From positions 20,561,592-20,625,591 of the forward strand of contig CM070905.1 in the NCBI GenBank assembly GCA_036417435.1: DNA of 64,000 nucleotides. Reading direction: 5' to 3'. The position numbers and the translations under genes are program-made. Of the stretch, positions 34,826 through 46,539 are shown in pieces (positions within the stretch are counted from its first letter, which is position 1; every line of letters begins with the position of its first letter). Source of the stretch: Inia geoffrensis (lineage: Eukaryota > Chordata > Mammalia > Artiodactyla > Iniidae). The notes below the pieces were generated by a model. That model ran no database searches and was not told the DNA's origin. It worked only from the letters and a program-made list of their open reading frames with translations.

Positions 34826-35300
34826 TTTCTGGACCCTCAAGGATACCAGAACCGATATTTTTAAAGTTCAAGGTGAGTTTTAGTGTTACAGGAAGGGGCA
34901 CAGCCCTGCTCAGGAACCAAAGTGGCCCCAGCACTGAATCCTGACTGCCGGCTCCCAGAGGTTTTGGTTGACATGGTAGAGAGCCCAGAGGATGAGCAGG
35001 AAGGGGCGAAGTGGCCTGCCACTCCCACAGGGCCAGAGAGGGTGCCGCACCATCCTCAGCAGGAGGTCTGGGAGCATGTGGGGACCGTCCTGGGGGCTCT
35101 GCTGATCTTATGGAAACAGTGGTGGTTTATAAGGGTGGATGAGAGAGGCTTACGTTTCAAGTCAGGAACTGATGAGAGCTCTGTGTCCCTGGAGAATCCA
35201 TGCCTCCTGACTGATCTCTTTGAAGGATCACCTAGCTTTTAGGAAAGGGTCATTTTCCTGTGAATTAGAGCTGGCAGGAAAGAGCATGAGAAGGGAACTC
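34826..35300. other. Intron 3 sequence without a recognised feature
   Basis: Unique sequence; the 119-codon ORF at 34883-35242 has no recognisable family. Confidence 0.45.
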
Positions 35301-35303
35301 TTC

Positions 35304-35559
35304 TCTTGTTGCAGAGCACGGGCTCTAGGCAGGCGGGCTTCAGTAGTTGTGGCTCACGGACTCTAGAGTACAGGCTCTGTAGTTGTGGCACATGGGCTCA
35401 GTAGTTGTGCCTCATGGGCTCTAGAGCACAGGCTCAGTAGCTGTGGCACACGGGCTTAGTTGCTCCGCGGCATGTGGGATCTTCCCAGACCAGGGATCAA
35501 ACCCGTGTCCCCTGCATTGGCAGGCGGGCTGTTAACCACTGCGCCACCAGGGAAGTCCT
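35304..35559 (-). mobile_element. Long-form CHR-type SINE with internal ~40-bp tandem units
   Basis: Antisense; ends in ccaccagggaagtcc and contains three to four copies of a cagtagttgtggcacatggg-like unit. Its poly-A tail is absent and no duplication is visible, so it is older than the short CHR copies. Confidence 0.9.
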
Positions 35560-37934
35560 GCCCCTCACATTTTGAGTCCCAAGGGTCCTGGCTAAATTGA
35601 AATACCAAGGAAGAGGCTCCCACCTGAGAGACTGCAGGGCTCCCACCTACACAGCAGCTCTCGCATCACCAACCTCCCTCCAGGGACAACTTCCCTCTCG
35701 AGGGGCAATTATGCTGTAGCCCATCCCGCAGCAGAGTGGGCAGTGGCCTTGGGGAAGGGCCCTAAGTTTTCCGGGAAACAAGCTGTGCTTTTCCACTTAC
35801 CACTGACCTGCCACCCAGGACTCATTTGGGGTGTTTGTCTTTGAGGTTCTCACTAGAATTCTCTCTCCGAACAGCTTGTGGGACTGTGTGTAGTGGTTCT
35901 TGATTACTTTTCCTGTTGCTGCTCAGCCAACATCCCTGTCTTTACTCATTTGCTAGACAGCTGCAAACTGAGTCATATCCCATAACTTGGCAAGCCCTCT
36001 GCAGCTGAGGACCTAATTATACCGTCTCCTGAGACCGCTGGTCATTTTAGCACCTACCTCCACCAGCCCCTCCAACCTTCCTTTTCTTTCTAAATCCCGG
36101 TCTCCTCCACCCGAGCCTCTTGGCTTTTCTCTGTCCTGGACCTACTCACCCCACATTTACTCTCTCAGGTCTTAACCTTTGCTGCCTGTCGCTGTGCAGC
36201 ATTGGACTCTTAACACAGGCAGGTCCACTCTCAGATGTTATCTTGACCAGTTAGCCCGGATGACTGTGGGGTAGTAAGTCATGAGGCAGCTCTGGCTCCA
36301 TGATTTCTTTATAGATTTGGTGGCTTGAGGGACACTGTGATCAGATGGTTTACTCTGTTGACGTGCTTTGCCCTGTTGGTGCCCGTGTGAGTCTCATTAG
36401 GAAAAGTGGGCCAACGAGTGGGTCCATGAGCAGTGGGTGTCGGCTCAGGGGTCCTCCCCCCTGCACAGGCTCTCCCTTCCTTAGGGCCACTCTCTGGCAT
36501 CCCCAGTGCCTCCCCTCATCCTAGTTTTTCTGCTGGGACCTCCTTTGAGTCCCCTTCCAGAAGGTTCCTCCCCCCCCTCTCCCCCAAGGCTCCAGAGGCC
36601 TTGGACGCAAGCAGGGTGGAAGGGAAGACATACAGGAAGAGGCTCCCCCATTCCGCTCTCGCCAGGGATATGGACTGTCTTTCGGCTTAACCACTCACTT
36701 CTCCCACCAGATTGAGAGTGTGCCGGGGCTGGGGGAGCCGAACTTGAGAGTGCCCTCAATGAATGGCTGGACTTGAGAGACCAGAACGATGCTGAAGCCA
36801 CCTTATGACCCGCTCTCATCACTGCATCCACAAGTTACACCAAATCCTGCTGCTTTCCAGGTCTTTCCCAGCGGGAATCTCAGCTGCCAAGTGTTGTTTC
36901 AGACAGGATTATACCTAAGATCACATGGGTATCTTACAGGCTTTGTGGTTTCTGATAACAGTGAAGGTGGTTAGATACATTTGGTTCATTCTTAAGGATC
37001 TGTGAGTGGATAAACTCTTTAACTTGGTCCTTCTGCTAACTTGCCAGCATTCTCTGCAGTGTTCACTCAGCTCCTTCCCTTTCGTCCTACCTTCCCCAAA
37101 AGAGCACAGCATTTATCCATGCTTTTCTACCAGGTACAGGATCCCTTTACAGATATTTTTCATGATGGGTGCACAGGCTTTTTAAGAAGTTGTATGTACT
37201 TATAACCATATTTTACATGCTTTAGATGAGCATGCATAGAATGTCTTATATAATCTTTATGATTAAAGCTCTTCTGGGTCTTCCCCCAGACATACCAGGC
37301 TTGGGAGAGGAAATTAACATTTTAAACCTCATTCACAGAATCCATCTTTCTTAGATCCCATGAGGTTTAATCAGGCAAGATCAGCTGAGGCCCTGTATGA
37401 ACCTGAACTTGCACGCTGTTGGCCTCACGTCCCGCTGTGGCAGCTGGGGTGCTAGACTCCTCCATGAGCTGGGCAGGGTCAAGGCCACCTTGATGCAGGT
37501 AGACTGACTGCTTCATTGCCTCAACTAGGTTGTGGGCTTCTTAACCGGATGGAAAGGTCACGGGCTTAAGAGATACGAGTTCATCAAAGGAACCAATAAA
37601 TCCTTTTCTAAACTGAAGAATCCTTTTCTAAAATTAATAGCCTCCGAATGTATCTATTTTACCAACTTGAGTTTTTATTCAGTCACATTGTGATTACCCA
37701 GAAATCATAGGCAATTAGAAGGTTTCAAAATCTGAGAATTCTTCCTGAGAGGAATTTGTTCATTTTCTTCACATAAAAAATACATTTATTAACACATCTG
37801 GATCTTTTCCCCAGCGTCTCTAAGCGTTTCCCAGTTAGAGACAGGTGCCCAGCACAGCACTTTCCTGAAGGTAACAAACGCTAAGTAAAAAATGTATTTG
37901 AAGATTGACTCTTGGGTCTTAGGGTCTTATAGTA
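35560..37934. other. Intron 3 sequence without a recognised feature
   Basis: Unique sequence; a short local duplication lies at 37601-37632. No exon seen. Confidence 0.45.
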
Positions 37935-37962
37935 CGTGTGTGTGTGTGTTTGTGTGTGTAAG
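37935..37962. repeat. (TG)n microsatellite, imperfect
   Basis: TG units broken by TT. Confidence 0.85.
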
Positions 37963-37970
37963 TGTAGGTG

Positions 37971-38345
37971 TATCAGCTAGCTTAGGCTAAGTCATGCTGC
38001 AGTAACAAATGACTCCCAAATTTAAGTGGCTACAACAACAGCATGAGCTCATTTCCAGCTCATGTCCATGTCCACTCTGGTTTGGCAGCAGCTATGCTCT
38101 ATGTCATTTATTTGGGACAGAAGCTGAAGACATGCCAACCTCCTTCCTGGCAGAAGGAAAAGAGAGATGGCTGTTAATGCTGCTGCTTGGAAGTGGCACA
38201 TGTCATTGTCCCTCACATTTTATTGGCTAAGCCAAAGGGAATGGTGTGGAGAGTGTATCCTCGCCACAGGAAGAGGCCTGGTGCATATATGTGTGGGGAG
38301 GTGGGAGGGAGGGGCAGAGAATATTTTGTCAATAATACAGTTTAC
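37971..38345 (-). mobile_element. LTR-like relic, related in style to 34295-34825
   Basis: Starts tatcagctagcttaggcta, then gcagtaacaaatgactccca, gtggctacaacaacag, and the later section ctggcagaaggaaaagaga. Strongly decayed. Confidence 0.45.
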
Positions 38346-39500
38346 TCCAAGGATTCTTATTGTGAACATCGCACTGAATCAAGACATATCGACTTGGCCC
38401 ATCCATAATGTGTTAGGTGTTTCTTGAGTTAATGAGCACATGGTATCTTCTTACTTAATATTGGACAAGAGGTATGAAAAATACAGGATATGGCTGATTT
38501 TACGTCATCAAGCCCAGACATAGTGTTGGAGATTTTTTTAAAAAATGACATCGTCTATCAGCTTGTTTTCCTGTGATTTGCTTTTTCTTCTGAAACTGAA
38601 ATTAGAATTGTTCAGTTCGTTCCATCAGTCAGGCTCTGGATGTTTGTATTTCCCTGCATCCAGTTTTCCTACAGAGTGAGGGTACCTTTCTACTTAAATA
38701 CAAAGATTAGATTGTGTTCAGCAGATGTCTCTTGGGATAATTAAATTATCCAAATTTATTACATCATTTCTCTTAACTACAATTAAATGGAGCCTTCCAA
38801 ATGAATTTTCCCCATTTCTTCCAAATTAATTTAACCCCCCCAAATTCTCCTACTTCCCCTCTCAATTCTGCTTTTCTGAGTGTGAATTCCAAAACATTCA
38901 CTCTGGACATAGGCAGGACCTCTGGCCCTTGAAATTCATCCTCCGGGCAAGAAACCCAGTCTGGGAATTCCGGTTCCAAAGCTGACTACTGACTCAGGAC
39001 CAGCTCACAGACCTCCTTGTCAGGGTTCCCCGCCATCTGCTCCTCTCTGGAAAAGGCAGAAGTGCAGAGCTGGAATCCTGAATGGAGGAAGCCGTCCTGC
39101 AGATTGGTTTGAAAAACATTGATTTTTAGCCCTCAACTTCATTCTGTAGATTGCCAATTTTTTGGCTGACATGTTTTAAACTTACATCACATTGATGATG
39201 TCTGAGGAGTCATTGAGCATCCATAACTGGGTAAAATGATATGTATTTTCCTGGCTGAGCTAGTGGCAGCGATTGGAAGGGCCTTGGCAATCACAGAAAG
39301 CTTGTAAGGAGTTGCCCTGCTGCAGATATGCTAGGAGGAGCCCTCTGATCCTTTCCAAGCTCTTCACCTTCTATTTTCAGGTGGGTAAGAGATATACCCA
39401 CATATGCATGACTCCCACACATGCATATACATTCATGTCATAAACATGCACATGTACCTAATCCCATGCATGCTGACATGTGCACACACACACTTAGGAA
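38346..39500. other. Intron 3 sequence without a recognised feature
   Basis: AT-rich unique sequence; a CATG/CACA low-complexity stretch lies at 39395-39493. Confidence 0.45.
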
Positions 39501-39516
39501 CCAGACCCTTCTCTTT

Positions 39517-39854
39517 AAAAAATTTTTTTTATTGAATTATAGTTGATTTACAGTGTTGTGCTAATTTCTGCTGTACAGCAAAGTGACTCAGTTATACACA
39601 TATATACGTTCTTTTTCTTATATTTTTTTCCATTATGGTCTATCCCAGGAGATTGGCTACAGTTCCCTGTGCTACACAATAGGACCTTATTGTTTATCGA
39701 TTCTAAATGTAATACTTTGCATCGACTAACCCCAAACTCCCAGTCCATCCCTCTCCCTAACCCCCTGGCCCACCCACCTGGCAACCGCAAGTCTCTATGT
39801 CTGTGAGTCTGTTTTTGTTTTGTAGGTACTTTCCTCTGTGCCATAGTTCAGATT
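39517..39854 (-). mobile_element. 5'-truncated L1 with perfect 16-bp target duplications
   Basis: Antisense L1 3' UTR: attgaattatagttgattta, ctgtacagcaaagtgactca, gttccctgtgctacacaata. Perfect duplications ccagacccttctcttt at 39501-39516 and 39855-39870. Confidence 0.96.
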
Positions 39855-39870
39855 CCAGACCCTTCTCTTT

Positions 39871-41220
39871 GCGCTCAAGCCCGGGGCTGGTCCTCCCTGG
39901 GGTCTGCTCTCTTGGACTGAGCCCCACCCACCTCCCTCACGTTCTCTCTGGGAAATTAGCAGCACGCCATCTAATCAGTTTACCTCTGACTCGCCCACTT
40001 TGGCTTCAAGATGATGACAGAGTGGAGCTATTTAGCTGTCAAATGCTGTGACTATCGCCCAGATGGACAGCGCCTCAAATATCAGAGTGGTTTCATTCTC
40101 CCCCGTGTGTGTGTATGGTTGGGGGATGGGTGGGTAATGAGTCTCCCAGTTGCTTTTTGAAGTGCTTCATGCATCTGCCTTTAATTTTAATGCCTCTTGC
40201 CTGCTGACCTCGCTTCCCGGCAGCCAGCCTAAGTGTGATTCCCATAATTAGCTTAGTGATAATTTAATCTCCATGCTTTAAATCTGATTGTTTTTGAGGG
40301 ACTTGGGTCTGGGGACAGGGGAAAGGGGAACTTTGCTCCTTGTTTGACCTTTGCTTTTGTCTGGACTCTTTCTCTGACCCGGACAGGATCAGAGGGAAAT
40401 AGCTGGGTTGGGTGAGGGGACACAGGGAGAGAGAGGCTCATGGCATTATGGGTAGATTCTAGAAAGGAAGCTAAAACAAAACTCTCTCTTCATTCCCTTT
40501 CTTATAAGGGGTCCCCTTTCTTTGTCCTCATTTCTCCCCAGAATATGAGGGCATGTGAGTGAGGGTGCACAAATGCTTTAAGATGCTTTGGTGAGGAGTA
40601 GCTTGAAAATGAAAAAGTGATAAACTCCCTCCGTGGTCATGGCAGCCATTCTCTTAAGCCAGAGGAAGGCAAGAAGCGGCAAAAGGCGCCATTGGATGCT
40701 ACCCTACTGCTTCCCACGTTCGCTCCTAGGCATCCCCACAGGCTTTGTGCCCAAGCATCTGCCCAGGTCTGTATCAGGGGTTGTCCATGCCTCTTAACTG
40801 CTAAAACCAGACCGGCATGTCACATGAAGAGTTGGAAGCGACAGCTGGGAAGTCTCGACTTTGTTGCTGGCTGCGCTCCTGGTTTTGGACAAATTGTTTG
40901 CCTACACACATTTCACCTTTTGAGCAACTAGCATATTAATGTATGCACCCTCCATCTCTCGTATGAATGAGCTGAGGATGATAGTACTTCACATCTGGAG
41001 AGCATTCCTTGATTCAGTAGGATGAAAAAACGAGTTGAAAAGAAGATGGTGAGGATCAAATGATTTTCTGTGCTTAGTAAACTTCTAAGGAGAGTCTTCA
41101 AACTCCATGGATGCCACTCATGTGAACCCAGGCATGGTAGAAGAGCAGAGGGTAGAAGGTCTCCAGGGGAACCTCGGAGGCTCCAAATAGATAAACTAAC
41201 CAGTCCTTGTGGGATTTAAT
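39871..41220. other. Intron 3 sequence; candidate regulatory block at 40140-40300
   Basis: Unique sequence. The 40170-40300 part is AT-rich with ttaattttaatgcctc, cccataattagcttagtg and ataatttaatctcc: several TAATT cores close together. Confidence 0.3.
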
Positions 41221-41265
41221 TGTGTGTGTGTGTGTGTGTGTGTGTGTGGTCTGGTGTGTGTGTGC
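41221..41265. repeat. (TG)n microsatellite
   Basis: 28 pure bases, then an interrupted continuation. Confidence 0.92.
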
Positions 41266-43795
41266 ACATATACGCTCACGATCTCCTTGGAAGAACTTCG
41301 GGAAGCCACCCCTGGCTCCTCCCTGGGCTGCTATTGCACTGAAGTGCCGTAACGGGCGGGGTGCCTAATGTGGGTGAGGGAAGGGGGCACGGGGCATGCT
41401 CAGATCTGAAAAGCTTGGGATTCCTCCTACCACCTCCTGCAGCCTGGAAACAAGGTATTTGATTTATGAACTAACTTTTAATTAAAAGAACAGCAGGAAA
41501 AAAATCTCATTTTTCCTCTACAGGATAAATGGTTCACAGTCTGAACTAATTTTGTTTCTTCTCCGAACGCCCCAGTGCTGTAGGGGCGTGTGCCTATGTG
41601 TGTGTGTGCATACGTGTGTGTGATGGGATGCTGGCGCGGTGCTCTGGATCAGACCCTCTCTAAGGATTCTTTGCTCCTACGGCGGACCCTGCCTCTACCC
41701 TCTGGGTCTTGCTGTGTAGCCCCAACGCCAGCTTCTTGCCCTGTATCCCAGTTTCTCTTTGCAGCTTTTTCTGACATCTTTACTTGAAGAGATGCTGTCA
41801 GTTCCATTTTAAATTGCTTGTAGAACTTTCCTTCCTTCAGCCACAATGATGTCTATGCTGTGTTTGGCGGAAGGAATTTTATTTTGGTGGTCGCCCCAAA
41901 TTCTCAGTATGTTTTGATTTATTTCTCTGACAGACCCTCATTACATCCCATTGGCACTTCCCAATATGGAATTTATCACACTCAGCCCTTCTTCTCTGGG
42001 AGTTGATGGTCTCTAATATGACTAAATCCGACATGGAACTCACCCCTGGTGGGTTTGGGTACAAACCTGGCCTTTCTTATCTGACAGCTTTTATTTTCTA
42101 TCACTGTCCATCACCTTTAGCAGTGTGAGAGGGACCACCGTCTTCTGTGTGTCCTACCTTCTAGAAGTACCAACGTTTATTTGATATTTAGAAATGTATT
42201 TCTTTCTATTTGCGAGGTATCCAGACCATTCTCTTAGAATTTTCATACCTCCCTTCATCAGGAAGGACCGTGGAGCCCTGTCCAGTGGCTGCAGAAGCAG
42301 GAGCCAGGGGTCCTCATCCCAGACAAAGGACCTGCCCACCACTGCCCTCCTGGGACTTTTGGGGCAGCATTGGAGAGGAGCCACTGTGGCTTCTTTGCTC
42401 TCGAGGGAGAATCTGCCCATGAAACACACTGAAAAACCTCAGGAGAACGGACCAGCGGAAGTCCCCAGCTAAGATAAGCCAGGAAACCAACTGCGGGACC
42501 ACAAAGAGGGAGAAATTTGGGTTTGCGCTCAGTGACAAATTCTCATCCTTCTCCTGCTGGCTCACTTCGAGGGACAAGGGACAGTCATCCCTGCACCCCC
42601 TGCCCCACCTGGCCCTTTGCAGGGCTTTGGTCTTATTTTCAGCAAACCACAGAGGGAATGAGCTCCAGCCCTCCCCCACCTTCTGCCGCTGCTGCGTTTA
42701 TACATCCCCTATCACAGCGTCTCCTGGTATAAGCACGAGTGGAGGTTTGCAGGGATGTGAGCCACCAGCTTACAGTTAGGATGTCTCTTACTGCTCGCTG
42801 CTCATCACAAAGCGTGCTGGTATTTGTGGACTCACCTTAAAGCGCCAGCTCACAGTACCTGGGCTGTCCGGGCTGGAGTGGAGCAGGGTGGCAGTGCTCA
42901 AGGGCTCACCCAGCCTGCCCTCTGCTCCCACGCCCTGGCATCATCTGCACTTGCTCCTCTTGGGTGAGCCGAGGGAGGGACCCTTGTGCCGTCCACCTAC
43001 GTTATGGGACCAGCAGTGACATCCACTTTCCAACTTGTCAAAGTGGTGTTTCCCAGAGCACTTGGAGGCCCTGGGGCTGTTCTGCAAGATGAGATCATTG
43101 GTGCTAAATCTGTCTTTGCTGACAGCCCAGAACCCGGTTCTAGGGCCCCTGGCAGGCTTGGGAGGTAGTCGGCTGCGGGCGAGTCCCACATGTGCCCCGG
43201 CTCCCGCCACCACCTCTGTCTGGTGAGAGGTGCTTCCTTCTCCTCTGACAGTTCTCACCTCTGCTTTTCCGGATTCCCTGTTCTAAAGATTTGCTTTTGT
43301 GCGTATGACCCCACCTTTGTCCTGAGCTGACAGAGCCTGCATAAAAACCAGCTTAGAGAGTGTGCCCAGACTCAGGAGAGATGGCATGCCGCTTCCTTGA
43401 TTGTCCTCGTGTGTGGACAGTTGTCTTGCATCGCAAGCACTGTTGGTTGATGTTTTCCAAGTCCACCTCTGGGGACGTGAGCTGAATTGGGTACCAGAGC
43501 ATCCTCACACTTCCGCACGTCTGTGATCTATCCTTCTGACAAATGAGCTTGGAACTCGAAGGGTCCCAGGGACTATTGTTTAGAAACAAGGCTTGGGAGT
43601 CCCGTTAAGGAAGCAGGCCCATCTGAAATTGGAGGAGAGGACAGACTACTGCTCTCCTGGCGAGGGGTCTTCGCCAGAGCTCCACAGAAGTAACAGGAGA
43701 CACACAAGCTTCCCTGCTGGCAGGACTCAGTCAGCAGCACCTTCAGAGGAATCAAGCCCTGGGGGAATGTAGGGGAGGGAGCAGCAGATACGTCA
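41266..43795. other. Intron 3 sequence without a recognised feature
   Basis: Unique sequence; a TG-rich patch lies near 41595-41625. No exon seen. Confidence 0.45.
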
Positions 43796-43799
43796 GCAG

Positions 43800-44290
43800 G
43801 TATTAGAAACAGCACAAACTTATTGTCTTACAATTCTGTAGCTCAGAAGTCCCACACTCACTGGGCTAAAATCATGATGCCAGCAGCTAAAATCATGATG
43901 CCATTTGTGTAGAGTATGTGTAGAGTATGATGCCAGCTTTGCTCCTTTCTGGAAGTTCTAGGGGAGAAGCAGTTCCCTCACCTTTTCCAGCCTCCGGCGG
44001 CTGCCCATATTCCTTGGCTCACAGCCCCCTTCCACCATGTTCAAAGCCAGCAGTGTGGCATCTCTGTGACCTTTCCTCTAGTGCATCTCCTGCTGACCAC
44101 AGCTGGGAAAGGGTCTCTAAAGGATCCATGTGATTGGACTGGGCCCGTGTGGATACTCCCGGATAATCTCCCCAGGTCCTTAACTTCATGAGACCTGTCA
44201 AATCCCCTTTTCCATGAGAAGTAACATAGTCTCTAATTCTGGAGATTAAGATGTGGACGTCTTTGGAGGGGCTATGGTTCTGTCTACCAC
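43800..44290 (-). mobile_element. MaLR (MLT1-like) LTR relic with local duplications
   Basis: Reads caattctgtagctcagaagt, ccttttccagcctccggcgg, ttccttggctcacagccccc, gtggacgtctttggagggg. Two small internal tandem duplications lie at 43863-43931. Confidence 0.7.
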
Positions 44291-44688
44291 GGTAGAGATA
44301 GCTCTAACACATCTGCAAGATTGTTGGGGAAAGAAGTGTGAGGTTGAAAAGTTAGGGAAGCATACTGGGACCAGATAGGACCAATGGGAGGCCCACATCC
44401 AAAGAGAAGCTAGGGAAAGTATTTAAAAAGATTGAAAATCCCATCAGACTTTGCCATGGCTCCCAGGCAGAGTACTTCAGCTTCTGCCATCCCAGCCAGA
44501 TGGGGTGAGGACAGTCCTCCACGTCCCCAAGCCCGGGAAGCTCCACTGGTCAAGACAGCTTTGGGCTTTCCCTCTTGGACATTGGAACGAGAGGGGCCCT
44601 CTGTGACCTTATCAGTTTCAGTGACTTTATTTGGGGTCTCATTATGTGTAGGTTTGCTTTCCCTTGGTTTCAGAAGAGCTTTTGGAAA

Positions 44689-44715
44689 AAAAAAAAAAAA
44701 AAAAAAAAAAAAGGA
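44689..44715 (+). repeat. Pure poly-A tract flanked by a 12-bp direct repeat
   Basis: An A-run of about 27 bases lies between agcttttggaaa at 44677-44688 and agcttttggaaa at 44716-44727. Looks like a retrotransposition product consisting only of tail. Confidence 0.8.
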
Positions 44716-44727
44716 AGCTTTTGGAAA

Positions 44728-45294
44728 GCTCATCTGTGTCTTAACTTTACAAGGGGAAGAAGGCTTTGTTTCCTGCAGCATGTGCAGCAGCTACCAAAGC
44801 CCAGTGGGAAGATCTGGAACGAAACCTGTCAGCACGTAGGGCCAGTTGTAACAGCTGTGAACAGTGTCCCTGCCCGCAAAAGGGAGTCACCATCGACCTT
44901 GATTATTTACCGGTTGGGAAACCGTGATTGGCCGGGCTCATGTCTGTGTGTCTGTTGCTGTGTCCTTCCTGTCATTTCCCAGCACCACGGCCAGCTTCTA
45001 CTAAGGTTTATTGTTGAACAAGATATGACTTTGGCATTATGAGATGATCAAACAAGAGAAGAAAAGGGCCTTTATGTCCTTGGTGATTTTAGGTGGGCAG
45101 AGCAAGTTAGAGTGGGCTAATGGATTCGTTAGAACAGATGGAAGTTCGTCTTCAATCTCGTGTGTACACAATAGAACTAACTTCCAGCCACTGGGTGAAT
45201 CGTCGGTGAAAGCTGGTTCGGCTTCGAAGGTGGAAACCACTGTTTCATCAGTCAGGGTTGGGGAGGGAAGAGAGAGGCTGGAAGATGAGAAAAA
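44728..45294. other. Intron 3 sequence without a recognised feature
   Basis: Unique sequence; no exon seen. Confidence 0.45.
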
Positions 45295-45490
45295 AGTGAG
45301 CAGCTACTGTGTGCTGTGTCCTTTGCTACCCGTACCTTACAGTGAACGTCTAGGGCTCTCACAGCAACCCTGCATGGTGAGGATTTTTGCTGCAATTTTA
45401 CCCATGAAGAAACTCGTATTCAGGAAGGTAGGGTGCTTGTTGGCACATAGACTCCCAAACCCATGCCCTTATAATACATTGTTATCTCCG
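45295..45490 (-). mobile_element. MIR remnant
   Basis: Reverse MIR pattern: agcagctactgtgtgctgtg, ctcacagcaaccctgcatgg, cccatgaagaaactcgtatt. Confidence 0.55.
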
Positions 45491-45879
45491 CCTTTATGGA
45501 TATAAATGACTTTTTTTTTTGTTCCTTTTGCCTGTGTGCATTTTAGAGCTCAATTTGGCTTCCCCGTCAAATATCCAGTTCTGTGTAGGGGTGAGGCAGG
45601 GGCATGTGGGGAGTTTGAGGCTCCAGAAAGAAACACTTGGTACTAACATTTTCGGGTAGCTCTCCATGCTGGAAGCTTCTAGGCATTCCAGGGCGTGTGT
45701 TCTGAGCCTCAGAGAGAGTGGGCCTTTTCTCTCACTGCCTGTAGAAGTCCCTGGACTCTCACCACAGGCTTCTATATTGCAGGATTGATCTCAACTGGGT
45801 TTGCGAAAATGAACAGCTGACATGTTATATAATGCCTTTTCTCTTCATATGTGTGTGTAACAGTACGTACATAAATATA

Positions 45880-45911
45880 GTGTGTGTGTGTGCGTGTGTG
45901 TGTGTGTGTGT
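45880..45911. repeat. (TG)n microsatellite
   Basis: TG units with one CG interruption. Confidence 0.92.
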
Positions 45912-46378
45912 TCCTGGAAGAGCTGAAGAGGACCTGTTTGCCATGTTTGATGACTTATTCTAAAGCTTCGCTCTGCCTTACTTATCATTCTGCTTCACCT
46001 AGTCCTGCATGAAGAGGGAGAGAAGGAATAGGACAGCAGGCATAGAAAGGGACCCTAGAACATTGTGTGGGCCTGTGACTGCCACTTCTACTTTCTCACC
46101 ACAAGGCCAGGACTTCCCTGTCTGACCTCTGCTCTTTGGGTTCCTGAAATGAGGATTTTTTTCCCTTCACAGCTCACTGGGATTGAGTGTGCCAACTAAT
46201 AACACTGTTAGGAAAAATTATTTGTGTAGAGTATGTGGGGAGTATGCATAAACATTCATTTACAAAATGATTAATGGGGACTGTTTCTAAATAGAGTCTT
46301 GTTAATGTGAATTACAAGTTTTCAACAATACCCTGTGTATGGGTGTGTGTATCAGTCATTTAGAGCCTTACAGTTTGA

Positions 46379-46524
46379 TGCTCTGTGGTGACCTAAACGG
46401 GAAGGAAATCCAAAAGAGAGGGGATATATGTATACGTATGGCTGATTCACTCTGCTGTACGGTAGAAACTAACACAACATTGTAAAGCAACTATACTCCA
46501 ATAAAATTTAAAATAAATAAATAA
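46379..46524 (+). mobile_element. 5'-truncated L1 3' end with perfect 15-bp target duplications
   Basis: Sense L1 tail: ctgattcactctgctgtac, cattgtaaagcaactatact, ccaataaaatttaaaataaa. Perfect duplications agccttacagtttga at 46364-46378 and 46525-46539. Confidence 0.95.
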
Positions 46525-46539
46525 AGCCTTACAGTTTGA

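Noticed and set aside
34883..35242. 119-codon ORF in intron 3
   Set aside because: No family, no signal or domain; chance length in GC-rich sequence.
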